Of a stretch of DNA of 64,000 nucleotides, positions 44,797 through 55,399 are shown piece by piece. The position numbers and the translations under genes were made by a program. The notes beneath the pieces are model-generated. The model was not told the origin of the DNA. It was given only the letters and a program-made list of their open reading frames with translations, and did not search any database. This DNA is from Pictodentalium vernedei. Lineage: Eukaryota; Mollusca; Scaphopoda; Dentaliida; Dentaliidae. The stretch's first letter is position 1; every line of letters starts with the position of its first letter. The stretch spans positions 148,663,340 to 148,727,339 of the forward strand of contig CM062296.1 in assembly GCA_031216915.1 (NCBI GenBank). Direction: 5' to 3'.

Positions 44797-45477
44797 CAGT
44801 TGAATCTAGAAGTCCTGTCACATTTGGCGCAGAAAATGCTCGTTGGTTAATGCGGTTCTTATTGCAGAAGAATGAAGGAGTATTACAGATACAATGCGAC
44901 GCAAATATAATGCGCTATTAGCGAGGTTGTTAGTAAATCACAACGTGAACCAATCAAACAGAAAGAAAATATCGAAACTATAGTCTGTGGAGTGTGGGTT
45001 ACGACTAAATCGCTGTGGAATAGATTTTACATTTAGCAATTATTTACAATTTCTGAGGACAAAACGCAAAAAGCACTTGCGACCTTTCATCACATAGACC
45101 ACCGGGTCAACACGGTGGCCTATGTGATAAAAGTTTGCAAGTGTTTCTTAGGCTGTTTCGAACAATTATACCTTTCGAGCTGGGAATATATGGCCCTGCG
45201 ATTAAGTAGCAATGCACTCTCTTAATTCTGAAAACGCAGTTGATTTTTAAAATATGTTTACGTTATTACATGTACATGTATCACTGTAGAAATTGGGAAT
45301 GGTGTTAACGATCTCTGTTTACTAGTATAGAACTGTACAGAGTTGGGCACGCTATTTGTCTGCGGGAATTGAGTAACACCAATGGTGCAGTTTGACAGGG
45401 ACTAAAGTGCACTGACTCAGCGCGCTATTACTTTAAAACAGGGCACAATACAGTCACAGGGCTTCTAGTTTCAAATG
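44797..45477. mobile_element. Tc1-like non-autonomous element, copy 2
   Basis: It starts TA then CAGTTGAATCTAGAAGTCCT and ends with the complement of CATTTGAAACTAGAAGCCCT then TA. It aligns with copy 1 across most of its length, but is shorter internally. Its hairpin (about 45068-45155) has a different loop. Confidence 0.75.
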
Positions 45478-45479
45478 TA

Positions 45480-46145
45480 GCTGACATGATATTGTGTTGT
45501 AGTTTGTGTGATCGAGAATATTGCAAATGACGGCTTGTCACACTCAATGGACGATATGTAACCAACGGAGTTTGGGATTTCCAGTCAAAATTGTTTTGCT
45601 TTTTTGACAGTGTTATTACGAGAAATAGACATTGTTTATATCCGTAATTGTAAGTAAGTCAGTTTGGTTCAATGAAGCATACATTTTTCACAGCCACCGA
45701 AAGAGCAGAGGTGGGTTACTGGCCAAATGTCTTGTCACGATTGATTTAATAACGCGACGTTGACTGAAGCTTCAAAATACAACTGAGCTGTTCGGCCCAT
45801 TCGGGGGATTCCTGTTACATACATTCTACATATTATAGTAACAGTAACTCGTTCGGCACAACTCTGGTGATTCTGTGCAGTAATTGGAACGTTTTTAGTC
45901 TTCCCGGCGAAAAACATTACAAAGCTTACCTCCTAAAAATTTACCATTGATGGAAATGACTGTGTCTGTTTTATATGCCATGATGGACACACTGTTGATA
46001 ATGAACAGGTAAAAAGTTGCAGAACATCAAAAGACGGTGAAAACACAGTCTTCTTATTTTCTTAAATGATTTTCAAGAGAGAATAATATTCAAACATTCA
46101 AACTGACTGGTAAAAAATGGTACAAAGTCAGCTTTTGTATTTTTA
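45480..46145. other. No recognised feature
   Basis: No repeat match or coding signal seen; a short minus-strand ORF at 45735-45917 has no motif. Confidence 0.4.
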
Positions 46146-46149
46146 TACT

Positions 46150-46352
46150 TCTCTACATGAAAATGGCAGGAGTTTATGAAATAATGCGCGCACCGATGAT
46201 ACAAATTCGCTAACATTTCGAAATTTCAAATTTTATTTGAAATTTCAAAGCCGTTAGTGCTGAATTTACTGACAGCTTTAGGAACTTAGAGAGAGCTACC
46301 TTTCCCGTTCCTTTCTCTTCCAATGACGAAAATTGTTAGCAATGAGTACATT
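46150..46352 (+). repeat. Repeat H, copy 2
   Basis: It matches 8640-8832 (GAAATAATGCGCGCACCGAT to ATGACGAAAATTGTTAG). Class unknown. Confidence 0.55.
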
Positions 46353-47703
46353 TTCAAGTTCGTGTTAGCAGCTCAACAATAGAGTAACCATCCTGTCACA
46401 CAGTGCAATGCATACGTCTTGTACATTATTTCTAAATGTGTATTTTCTGCTTCACTTGCAAATACCACCATCATTTGTTATTAATTGGCCTTCGCGGGTG
46501 GGTGTGTGGGGGTATTTTATGTAGTACATTGACGTTGTCAAATTGTATGTGCTTGTGCGTCAGCATTGTTACAACATCCTCATTATGTGACGCTTGAGAA
46601 CAACCGCGACGAAGCCGAGAATCACCACAACGAAACAAAATAAACATATGTAAATAAGATAAAACTTTTTGATGAAACAGTTATTTGGACATTCTACAGT
46701 TCAGTGTCTAAACTGTCCTTTGCGACGTTTTATGAAGATTAGAAACAGAACTGAGAAATGCCACCATCCATACCCCCACCCCACCCCAAATGTATTTGTA
46801 ATATGAAATGACTTTCAAGTGAGTTACCTGCATATATTCACATTTATTTATTAGGCGAATTGACAACGCAAACAAAAATATCAGCAAAGATGAGTTTCAA
46901 TACCTTGTCATCTAATACAAACAGTGGACGACATTGTCGAAAAAGTTATTGAATAGCTAACAATTTCTACGGTGCAACAGAACTTATGGCCCCCATTGAG
47001 ACGAGTTCAGAGTGGTAGCCTTTATGAGGGGCAAAAGGGGATTGCATGGCATTTCTTCATGAACGAGGTTATTGGCTTTGGGAGGCATTCGAACTAACAT
47101 AAAAATTAAGATTTTAATGTGATTAATGTGTCCTGAACAGCAAACAGCAAAATATTTCCTCTTCCCAAATATGGGTCATTGAAAGTGCATTGTGGCAAAA
47201 ACATCACCAGCTTGTTGTTTTATTTTCTCACTAAGACGCAAAGCTTCTCAAACATTTGAGCAAGATTAAATACTCAGATTTATTGAGTAAACACAGGTGC
47301 CCATTGGTTCGAACATTGCCTGCATCTCACATGCCTTTTCCCAAAACATTCATTATTCTCACAATGGAAAGTCTATTCCATGGGAGTTTCATTAGTAATA
47401 AGCTCTACACACAATTACCGAACACAAGGATGGTGTCAATAAAATTTAGAGAATGAATGCAGTAAAACCTGCTTTCATATTTCTATTTTCTTTTTATTGA
47501 CAATATACAACATCCAGACGTGTGTGGCAACCTTACAAACTTAATCGTAACGGGTAAAAAAAGGCAAAATGTCCAATCGCGTTCCTTCAATTTGGATTGA
47601 AAAACCCAAAATGAACTGCGAAGGTCTTTACAAACTATTCGCGATGCAAGCTTTTCGCGCAATGTAAAATAATTATTTATCAATCGTCCTCCAACTGACT
47701 TTC
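46353..47703. other. No recognised feature
   Basis: Short ORFs at 47256-47456 and 47483-47683 lack motifs. No shared repeat found. Confidence 0.4.
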
Positions 47704-47704
47704 T

Positions 47705-47707
47705 CGG

Positions 47708-47762
<55 letters not shown>

Positions 47763-48500
47763 TTTGGGTTCAACGTCACTTTCGATAGCCAGGGTCACTT
47801 CATGTCGGTCAGTTTTAGAGGTGGAAAAAACCGGAGTACCCGGAGAGAACCATCCAACAACTGGTAGCAACTGCCAGACTCACCAACATACTAACTCCGC
47901 GCAAGCTGGATTAACATTGGTTGAAGGCAAGTGCGCCATCGACGTGCAGTACGCCTTAGTACACAGCGCCACAATGCCCATACGTGTGCAATCGGGACTA
48001 AGTGCTTTCCCCAAGGACACAACGCAGTTAGCTCGGGCAGGATTCGATCCGTTGACCTTTCGATCTGAAGTCTAATACCGTAACCACAGAGCTATATTTA
48101 TTTATTTTTTAGTGTTTAAGGTCACATACTTATGCACAATGGCTAATCATGACCGTGACAGTTTTACGGGTGGCGGAAACCGAAGTACCCGGGGAGAACC
48201 ACCGATCAACGACGAGCAGCTGCCAGTTCCTCAACATCGTAACTCCGCACTGCAGCACATGAAGGGTTAGAAAGGTTGAAGACATGCGCACCATCGACGT
48301 GCAGTACACGGCGTCATCGTGCCCCCATGTGGACAATCGGGGTAAAGTGCCTTGCTCAAGGACACAACGCGGGAGTCCGAGTCGATCGCTCAGACGGTCA
48401 CCCATCCGAGGACTAGCCGAGCTCGACATTGCTTAACTTCGGTGATCTGACGAGAACAGGTTACCACAACGCCACCGCGCCCCAACCACAGAGCTACCCC
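47705..48500 (-). repeat. SINE, tRNA-like head 2, beta tail, interrupted by another SINE
   Basis: A (TTTA)n array (47705-47766) and the beta tail TTCAACGTCACTTTCGATAG lead into the body. On the minus strand the head has a B box GGATCGAATCCTGCC and an A-box-like TAGCTCTGTGGTTACGG, distinct from head 1. The last bases of the head (48484-48500) lie beyond the nested SINE. Confidence 0.85.
48095..48483 (-). repeat. SINE with 5S rRNA-like head, alpha tail
   Basis: On the minus strand the head reads with CACCGAAGTTAAGCAATGTC, GAGCTCGGCTAGTCCTCG and GATGGGTGACCGTCTGAG, the internal promoter region of 5S rRNA. Then GTTGTGTCCTTGAGCAAGGC, the common body and alpha tail follow. The target duplication AACCACAGAGCTA is perfect (48082-48094 and 48484-48496). 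The 5' 30 bases of 5S are replaced by GGCGCGGTGGCGTTGTGG. Confidence 0.92.
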
Positions 48501-48623
48501 TTTCCCAAAACGAAGTGATAGATGTAGGTCCGGCGAAACTTCTAAATTCCATTTGAGCCTATTTACGACGTGCTGAATCAGAATCGTCGAGATGTTTTTT
48601 TAAAATCGTAGCAAGTGTCTCTT

Positions 48624-48868
48624 CTTGAACGCTTCTTTTATCACCAGGTCTCCTGTATAGGAGACCTGGTGATAGAAGAAGAGTTCAAGGAGGCTCTGCG
48701 TCCGAAATTACGTTGATTCCGCTCTGGAATATTCCGCATTTTTATTGACTTCCCCAAAGAGACAAGTTACTTTTGAATACAAAACTTGAACTGTTCTTTT
48801 ATCGCAGGCCTCCTGTACATGCGATCTGATGAAAGAAGAAGAGCTTCAGAAGGTTCCACTATTACTTT
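48624..48868. repeat. Two related hairpins
   Basis: The first (48624-48689) has arms CTTGAACGCTTCTTTTATCA with CCAGGTCTCCT and their complement. A diverged second (48788-48860) shares TTCTTTTATC and GAAAGAAGAAGAGCTTCA. They are about 160 bp apart. Confidence 0.7.
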
Positions 48869-49419
48869 AACGATTCGCCATTGAATACAATACTTGAGTG
48901 AAGACTGGCATTTTTATACTGCTGTGAGGAAGGTGCAATATTTATAACTTGAAGATCCTGACGATTCGACTCGAGATTTGATTCAATTCAAAATCATTTG
49001 CCTGATTCGATTTGGTGTTCAATTCGACCGCAAATACGGGATTCGCAGAGATCTAGTTTGATGACTCGAATTTAATCTTTCGTGTTGAACAAGGACATTT
49101 GATTTTAAACTGTTTCCAATGTTCGAAGTGAACACGTAAAGACCAACGCAGCAATCCCTTGCGGTAATTATGATCACCGGTTTTATGCTTCGTTGCATTG
49201 TATTCAATGCATCCAATACTGGGGCGGTACAACGGTTACTTATTCCTAGTTCGTAATTCGACATTCGTTATCAATCAATAACATCGTTTGATAAAGATTG
49301 TCGAATAAGAAACTGGGCAAAAGTAGCGGTTGTCACGTTCGTACTCATCTTCGCGTTTATTTTAGTTCGTATTTAAACACTCATCTATTTTCCCATTCGC
49401 TGCTATCAGTCATTTCACA

Positions 49420-49680
49420 ATGTTTTCCCGACGTGTGATATTGCCGGGCACCATTTATAACAATGTTACCCTCGTCGACCGAGCCGTCTCGAAGATGATG
49501 ACGGAAACGCACGAAGAACAAGCGCATCCATTACATTGTTACGTTATTTCTTCAGCAGTCTTCTGCTTTCTGCTTTTTACACTTGCCGTGTTGACCGATA
49601 ACAGGTTCACCGAGATTACTCAAAATGACATATACAGCTTAACCCTTAACCTGACAAATCGCCCGCATGCGCCCGCGTAA
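49420..49680 (+). CDS. Candidate small membrane protein ORF, end replaced by a MITE
   Basis: The ATG at 49420 lies after a GTATTTAAAC stretch. The 86-codon frame has a charged N-terminal half and a hydrophobic segment CYVISSAVFCFLLFTLAVLT (residues about 47-66). From 49643 the coding sequence lies inside a piggyBac-like MITE (last 13 residues). Skipping the MITE, the host frame would run only a few codons past its TTAA before a stop. No family is recognised. A chance ORF is possible. Confidence 0.35.
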   Translation: MFSRRVILPGTIYNNVTLVDRAVSKMMTETHEEQAHPLHCYVISSAVFCFLLFTLAVLTDNRFTEITQNDIYSLTLNLTNRPHAPA

Positions 49681-49883
49681 TATGCAAATTAAGCAGTTGA
49701 AAAAATTAAATTTTTCAAACTATTTAAAAAAAACATATCATGTGACCCCTCCTTGGAACGAGCTCGTCGAGCTCGTTCCAAAGAGGGGTCACATGGTATG
49801 GTTTTGTTGAAATTGTTTGAAAAAATTAAAAAAATTGATATTTAAAATAATAAATTTTGATATCGTCTGCGTTTGGTAAAGGG
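49643..49883. mobile_element. piggyBac-like MITE subfamily B, copy 3
   Basis: TTAA at 49639-49642 and 49884-49887 flanks CCCTTAACCTGACAAATCGC and CGTTTGGTAAAGGG. The inner arms are B-type and the centre is CTTGGAACGAGCTCGTCGAG. Confidence 0.9.
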
Positions 49884-50288
49884 TTAATTGCAGCCATGTT
49901 TTAAATGCTGAATGATAGCTCGGTTTATAATATATATCACACCATTGGGTAGGGCTTGAGGCTTGAACTTCTGGTAAAAAACATGCATGTTCATTCCGCA
50001 TAATACAAAATCATGACTTGGATTGAGGGGAACATTGCGGATTGTCACAACTTAGAAGCATTGTAAGCGGTTACCCAAGGAGAGAATCAGCAATCTTCCC
50101 CTTAAGCCGACTCATCATCTTCATGTTATTTTACAAAGGCAGGACCAAATACGAGGCCATCACACTGTGACTCCGTCTGTGAGTAAAGTTGTAACTTAAA
50201 ACAATAACAAAACATGTTAAACAATACTTTGCGCGTCGCTCGATATACACTCCTTGTGTGCAGTCTGTAACACCCCAAATGGTAAAGT

Positions 50289-50546
50289 GCAGTACAGTCA
50301 TCGTGGACTGGTCGTAATCCAAGCATGGGCAGTGATGTCCAGGCATGCGTTTAAAAGGTAATAAAAATTATCATCAACAAAATTTTAATTAATGAAGCAC
50401 CGGGTTGTACCCGGTGCTTCATTAATTAAATGTTTGATGATTATTCCAATAGTTTGTGTTTGGAATCTAATATTATTAATATTATTGCGCCGGTGGAAAA
50501 ATTACCCACCAGTGAAAAGTGACCCATCCACGACGGCCGCACTGTA
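50289..50546. mobile_element. MITE family D, copy 8
   Basis: Ends CAGTACAGTCATCGTGGACT and CACGACGGCCGCACTGTA, with centre AATGAAGCACCGGGTTGTAC and its complement. Confidence 0.88.
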
Positions 50547-50549
50547 TGC

Positions 50550-51470
50550 ATTGCACAAGTACGCACAATATCTGTCCTGGAGATCTGTCTGGGAAGTTGT
50601 AGTATACAGCCTCTGGACATGACATTCTCTTCCACGGGAGAATGTAGTAGAAAAGCATTTCGAATTGTGGAGGGTCACGAACATGGCCATAGAAAGGCGT
50701 CCACAAACTAACATGTATCAGTTGTGACACGAGGGCCTTAGTGGCAGAGTAGGAACACCATACATAAAGTTAAGCGTGAACCAACGCACCTCTGCCCGAG
50801 AAAAATGTACGTTTGTGGAACCAGATTTAACAAATTCCATGTTTAGCGCCGGTGAGGACTTCTTTTAATTTCGGAGCCACAAATGTACATTTTTCTCTAC
50901 ATTTAAAGACAGTAGAAGAGACAGCTCGTACGAAGGAATACCCAGTGACAAATTAAGAGCAAAGACTTGGTGTACCCCTTCCTGCTAATTCTAGATCGTA
51001 CGCCAGTGTTGCGTTAGAGAAGATAACGTTGGCATAACCTCTCTCTCTCTCTCTCTCTCCCTCTCTCTCTCTCTCTCTTTCTCTCTCTCTAATATGTCCC
51101 TCTCTGTCGCTCCACCACCGCTTAATCGCCCTATCTTTTCCCCTCTACATGTATGTCCCAACTATTTCTGGAAAAAAGTTGCGATGCAGGGACACGTGCT
51201 CCCGGTGCCCCGGTCCCTACGTCCCTGTACTCTTCCAAGTCATTCTAAGGAAAGACCGTCAACAATGTTGATATTTAAGAAAATAAACCATTCATTGTTA
51301 ATAGACCAGATTACTTCTATGGGTACTGCAAGTTAATGTATCTGCAGTACTGTGATCACAAAAATAGACAGGGATGACCGTATTGCGAGTTAGTCGCGAC
51401 CCAATTTAAACTCTCTGCCTATGTTCATCTCCAAAATACCCTATACTCTCACCTCTCGAAGAAGTGCAAG
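50550..51470. other. No gene recognised; (CT)n tract
   Basis: A CT microsatellite lies at 51041-51091. Overlapping ORFs on both strands lack motifs. This is 3' of the mucin-like gene on its own strand. Confidence 0.45.
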
Positions 51471-51475
51471 GGCAC

Positions 51476-51686
51476 ACTCTAAAATCAGTTGGGTTAAAAT
51501 CAACCCAAATCAACTGGATTGAGTGAATATGAACCCAATTGGGTTCATAGTCACTTAACCTTGTGGATGTGGGTTACAAATCAACCCGAATGAAGTGGGT
51601 TGAGTAAACATGGACCCAATTGGATTCATATTCACTCAATCCAGTTGATTTGGGTTAATTTGTAACCCAACTGATTTTAGAGTGCA
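51476..51686. mobile_element. Foldback family F, copy 1
   Basis: Ends ACACTCTAAAATCAGTTGGG and the complementary CCCAACTGATTTTAGAGTGC. The whole unit folds through arms with AACCCAAATCAACTGGATTG and TGAATATGAACCCAATTGG. It lies just downstream of the poly(A) signal of the mucin-like gene. Confidence 0.85.
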
Positions 51687-51699
51687 GTGAATAGAACAT

Positions 51700-51705
51700 T
51701 TTATT
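51700..51705 (-). promoter_or_regulatory. Candidate poly(A) signal of the mucin-like gene
   Basis: AATAAA on the minus strand lies 234 bp after the stop codon. Another AATAAAAT is at about 51910-51915, much closer to the stop. Confidence 0.4.
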
Positions 51706-51938
51706 TTTCATTTGTTTTTTTCTTGATGCGGTCTTAATTTCGCAGAAATTCAAAGGAAATCTCAACCTGTTTGTACAAATGTGCCGCCATTGAATCACGA
51801 TATGATTGGAGAGAAGACCACCTCTATTGTCACAGTATTGTACATGCGCAATAATATTTCGTTTGTGGGCAATACTTCCTTCAAACGGATTAATGTTTTC
51901 AAGTACCATTTTATTTCCATAACCGAATCCCGAAATTA

Positions 51939-52155
51939 TTACTCTTTAGCTATCGTTGAGTTTTCTGTCGCGTTATTTACTTCTATGTAGTCTTGGACAT
52001 TGTTTGATTCAACAGCACTAGTCTTATTTGCTTCAATGTCCGAGTCCAATGCAGTTTTCACATCATCGTTTTCCATTTCTAAAACGGGATTGACGAAATC
52101 CATTACTGGTTTTGGCTTATAGTGTCCTGATGAAATATCGGCGGAATATTCCCTC
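51939..52155 (-). CDS. Mucin-like membrane protein, cytoplasmic-tail exon
   Basis: The last coding exon begins after acceptor TTATGTTATTTGCAG and runs to a TAA at 51941-51939. Its first base completes a Lys codon begun in the transmembrane exon (phase 2). It encodes about 71 residues: a membrane-proximal KREYSAD, then GHYKPKPVMDF and an acidic stretch ending NVQDYIEVNNATENSTIAKE. The tyrosines in SSGHYKP and QDYIEV resemble phosphorylation or adaptor sites, but this is inference. With exons at 53906-53981 and 62837-63709 it forms one type I membrane protein. Confidence 0.7.
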
Positions 52156-52302
52156 CTGCAAATAACATAAAAGTACATAATTCATTGAAATTTTCTCAGC
52201 TCATGAAATCTGATCACGGCAGCCAAACAGAGGCGTAAATTCGTGACACCCCTCCCACCCCCGCCCCCCCAAAAAAAACAAAACAAAACAAAAACAAAAC
52301 AA

Positions 52303-52317
52303 GAGAGAGACAGAGAC

Positions 52318-52394
<77 letters not shown>
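52303..52394. repeat. (GA)n microsatellite next to C-run/A-run junction
   Basis: A near-perfect GA array of about 40 units follows a C-rich then A-rich junction (52247-52300). It lies in an intron of the mucin-like gene. Confidence 0.9.
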
Positions 52395-52395
<1 letters not shown>

Positions 52396-52516
52396 ACTAA
52401 TAACAAATGATTTTTATGACCATGACCTGTTGAAAGCACCCAGATAGTTGGGCACGTCTATCTCGTTGGTGTGTAATTGTTATATGTTTAAAGTACAGTA
52501 TTTTCCGACTGGAAAG

Positions 52517-52656
52517 TATACACGCTGAAATCAAATGGGTTAAAATCAACCCCAAATCAACTGGGTTGAGTTAATATGAACCCAATTGGGTTCATATTCA
52601 CTCCACCCAGTTTATTGTGAGTTGATGTTTTAACCTAACTGATTTAAGAGTGATTT
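52517..52656. mobile_element. Foldback family F, copy 2
   Basis: GCTGAAATCAAATGGGTTAA on the left and TAACCTAACTGATTTAAGAG on the right are inverted. The inner palindrome TGAACCCAATTGGGTTCA is perfect. Confidence 0.8.
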
Positions 52657-52659
52657 TGT

Positions 52660-53900
52660 AGCGTATGGGTCATTGATAAAAGCAGGTAGGTATGTTCCAA
52701 ATAGTTTCGCGATATGACGCCCCCACCCACACCCCCATAAAAATGTTACTTGCGCCCCTTGCCTATTACTTAATTATATTGCTGATAACAGGGAAGATTT
52801 ATGTCATTTTGGTTAAAAATTTGCAAGTATTCTATTGTTCAGTCCATCGAAAAATCTATCAACATGCACTGCTTGTCTTCTCTACTATTTTTCACAAAGA
52901 AACTTGGGCTGCGCATCGAGATTAATGGCACTAGTCATTGCTGTCAAATTGAGGGAGAATATTTGACAATTCTGACAACTGGTTTTGAAGTCCTATACAT
53001 ATATAACTTCTGTTTTGCCAGGATTCAGTTTGAGAAAGTTTGAAGCCATCCAGATCTTGATATCAGCTTATCAGCCACGCATCTTTCAAGTGAATGTATT
53101 TCCTGCCTTTCAAACTGGGGTTTCCAATGAATGTACAATTGTGTTTGGAAATCGAGTCCATGTTTTTCAAATGATGTCCTTCAGGGGCAGTGGCGCAGCA
53201 ACGGGGGAAAGGGCTTGGGACCCTTGGTGTCGCTAAAGTGTTCACCACCCCCCCCCCCCCTCCCCGAAAAAAAAAACATTGGTTCAGTGCAACTGTCACA
53301 CAAATAGAGCCCCCCAATGGTGTCCAATATAGGGACTGTACACACCACAAATGCCCCTGCTCGATCTTACAGCTCTAAATTGTGTAAACTTTTCTCCGGG
53401 GTGAGGGATGCTAGTCCCAACTATTGACTCTCGACACCCTACACAACGGCCTTTCAAATATCATCTTTGCTCCTCCCACGAAAAAAGCCAGGGTACCACC
53501 TATCTAGAAATCCGGCTACGCGCCTGCCCAGGGGAATAACATAAATACTATTGAGAAAGTGTCCAAAAACTGAGGTCGGGAGTACACCAAGCGTGAGTTT
53601 CGGGACTGCCAAGGTAATTATAGGGACAATTGGTGGCAATGCCATGTGTGGATAATTCTAATTGCGTGTACATGGAAACACACCCGTACACCAATGCTAC
53701 ACTATTCTCCAACTCTTTTTCTGTTTGAATGTAAAAAAAAACAACACTTGGTTATGATGAATTTACATTCGACATAATTATGTATTACTTTTTATTCTGC
53801 TTACCAATGTAAATTATTTCTTATAGTACCTAATATCATTTCTAATATGTTATCGTTAAATAATATGTTAATTGCTTATTTATGAAAACTGAATATTATA
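52660..53900. other. Intron of the mucin-like gene; C-run/A-run junction
   Basis: Contains a C-tract and A-tract junction at 53244-53278. ORFs at 52692-53236 are diverse but without domain motifs, and I do not call them. Confidence 0.45.
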
Positions 53901-53905
53901 CGTAC

Positions 53906-53981
53906 TTTGAGGCAACAACAGCTACAGCAACAATAATGACGAACAAGGCTACTCCAAGGACAGATCCAATCACTATGGCAA
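53906..53981 (-). CDS. Mucin-like membrane protein, transmembrane exon
   Basis: A 76-bp exon lies between acceptor TTTTTTATTTTAG and donor GTACGT. It encodes AIVIGSVLGVALFVIIVAVA followed by VVAS, a single hydrophobic helix of about 23 residues. It begins in phase 1 and ends in phase 2, matching the donor of the upstream exon (62837) and the acceptor of the downstream exon (52155). Small residues with GxxxG-like spacing (GSVLG) could support helix pairing. The exon is too short to be found as an ORF. The upstream intron is about 8.9 kb, filled with MITEs, SINE and tandem repeats. Confidence 0.75.
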
Positions 53982-54249
53982 CTAAAATAAAAAAATACAA
54001 AAAGATTAAACAGAAGTAAATGATATTTGCCCTTTAAAAATAACCTCTTAACTGCGCGCTCTATTATTTTGTGGTGACGTGAATAGCTATTTTTCTAGAG
54101 AGAGCTCCAAACTACAGAATCACGGACAGGCATTACCACAAGCTCTCAAGCCATCAAATAAATTATGTGAGAAATTCGATGCTGGTATGGCCTGAAACCA
54201 ATTTAGCCCGTAAACAGTCCATACTGTTGGCTTTTCTGACTAACTAAAA

Positions 54250-55032
54250 TACAATACAACCGCCCTGGACGGGTCACTTTCCACAGGTGGGCAATAATTC
54301 CACGGACGAAATATTATTATGCTAGTAAATTTGTTTATCCAATCAAATGAAGTTACTAAGAGACATAGACTCCGCAATATTAGGTTCAGGATGGCTGAAA
54401 AGCACCCAATATTAATTTAATATTAGGTGCCCGTCAGCTATTTTGTTTTATCATTATATCCACATGCCTCAGCTTTTAATTTACAAGTACGTACGTACGT
54501 ACATGCTGCAGCGCAGTCGTACAGAAAACCGACCATATAAAATAGCCCCGTCGTATAAACTTTGCGTTCGATTGAATGAAACTGTCAAAATGAAAAGCCA
54601 AACCAGCCCAAAACATTAGCCGTTATAGAACAAGTCACGAGTGATCAATAAGAATGCGGAAGCAAAATTACTCCCCTTGTTGCGTATGTAAACCTCGTCT
54701 GCTTTGTTCACATTTTTCGAGAAGTGCGCATCATTGAACTATTCGTTGAGCTTACTTCCCCATTGACAAGTTTAGCATGCTGTACATAATAAATGCGTTA
54801 CAGGGCGTTTAGTTGGCAGATACAGTGTCATATCTGTATCTGCCAACTAAACGCCCTGTAACTTATAATATTAGGTTCCAAACACTAAAATTATCGGAAT
54901 AATCATCAAAAATTTAGTTAATGGAGCACCGGGTTATACATTGCTTCATTAATTAAACTTTTGCTGATGATGATTTCTATTACATCACTGCCCACGCGTG
55001 GATTACGACAAATCCACGGCAACTGTACTGTA
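54250..55032. mobile_element. MITE family D, copy 9, split by a 540-bp insertion
   Basis: The left part (TACAATACAACCGCCCTGGA to CGAAATATTATTA) and right part (AATATTAGGTTCCAAACACT to CACGGCAACTGTACTGTA) are joined in intact copies. Confidence 0.8.
54320..54862. mobile_element. Unclassified insertion with a terminal hairpin
   Basis: It sits in D copy 9, flanked by short TATTA-like repeats. One end holds a palindrome (GCACCCAATATTAA and its complement, about 54398-54436). The other end is a 29-bp perfect stem (54797-54862; GTTACAGGGCGTTTAGTTGG with GCAGATACAG). There are no terminal inverted repeats between the two ends, and no ORF. Confidence 0.55.
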
Positions 55033-55399
55033 TTCCTGTCGACTGAACCTTAAAGTACCATAAACGTTCATTACCCTGGACTCGCCACGGCTGTAGCTTT
55101 ATGATTACGTCGCTTAATTCCATCAATTAAGTAAATAACTTGAGGTTTTCAAGGCGCAATGAATATTTATCGATGGAAATATCTATAACTGGAACACGAA
55201 TAATATTTGTATATATGCGTGTGTAAATGGATCTAAATCAAAGGTAGTCTGCGCGCAGACTCCACGAAAATGCGTAATCAAACATCTCAGAGCAGAGTCG
55301 GATTCCTTGCGGAATTAGATTGATAGCCTGACAACGTGGCATTGGTGACGTAGAGCATTACCATGTGAGCTTGTATCACCTGTTGTGCGGAGAAAATAG

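Noticed and set aside
48370..48483. 5S rRNA gene
   Set aside because: Only the internal control region is 5S-like; the 5' end is replaced and the 3' end runs into a SINE body with a target duplication around the whole unit.
52182..52439. 85-codon ORF with a poly(Leu-Ser) stretch
   Set aside because: It translates the GA microsatellite.
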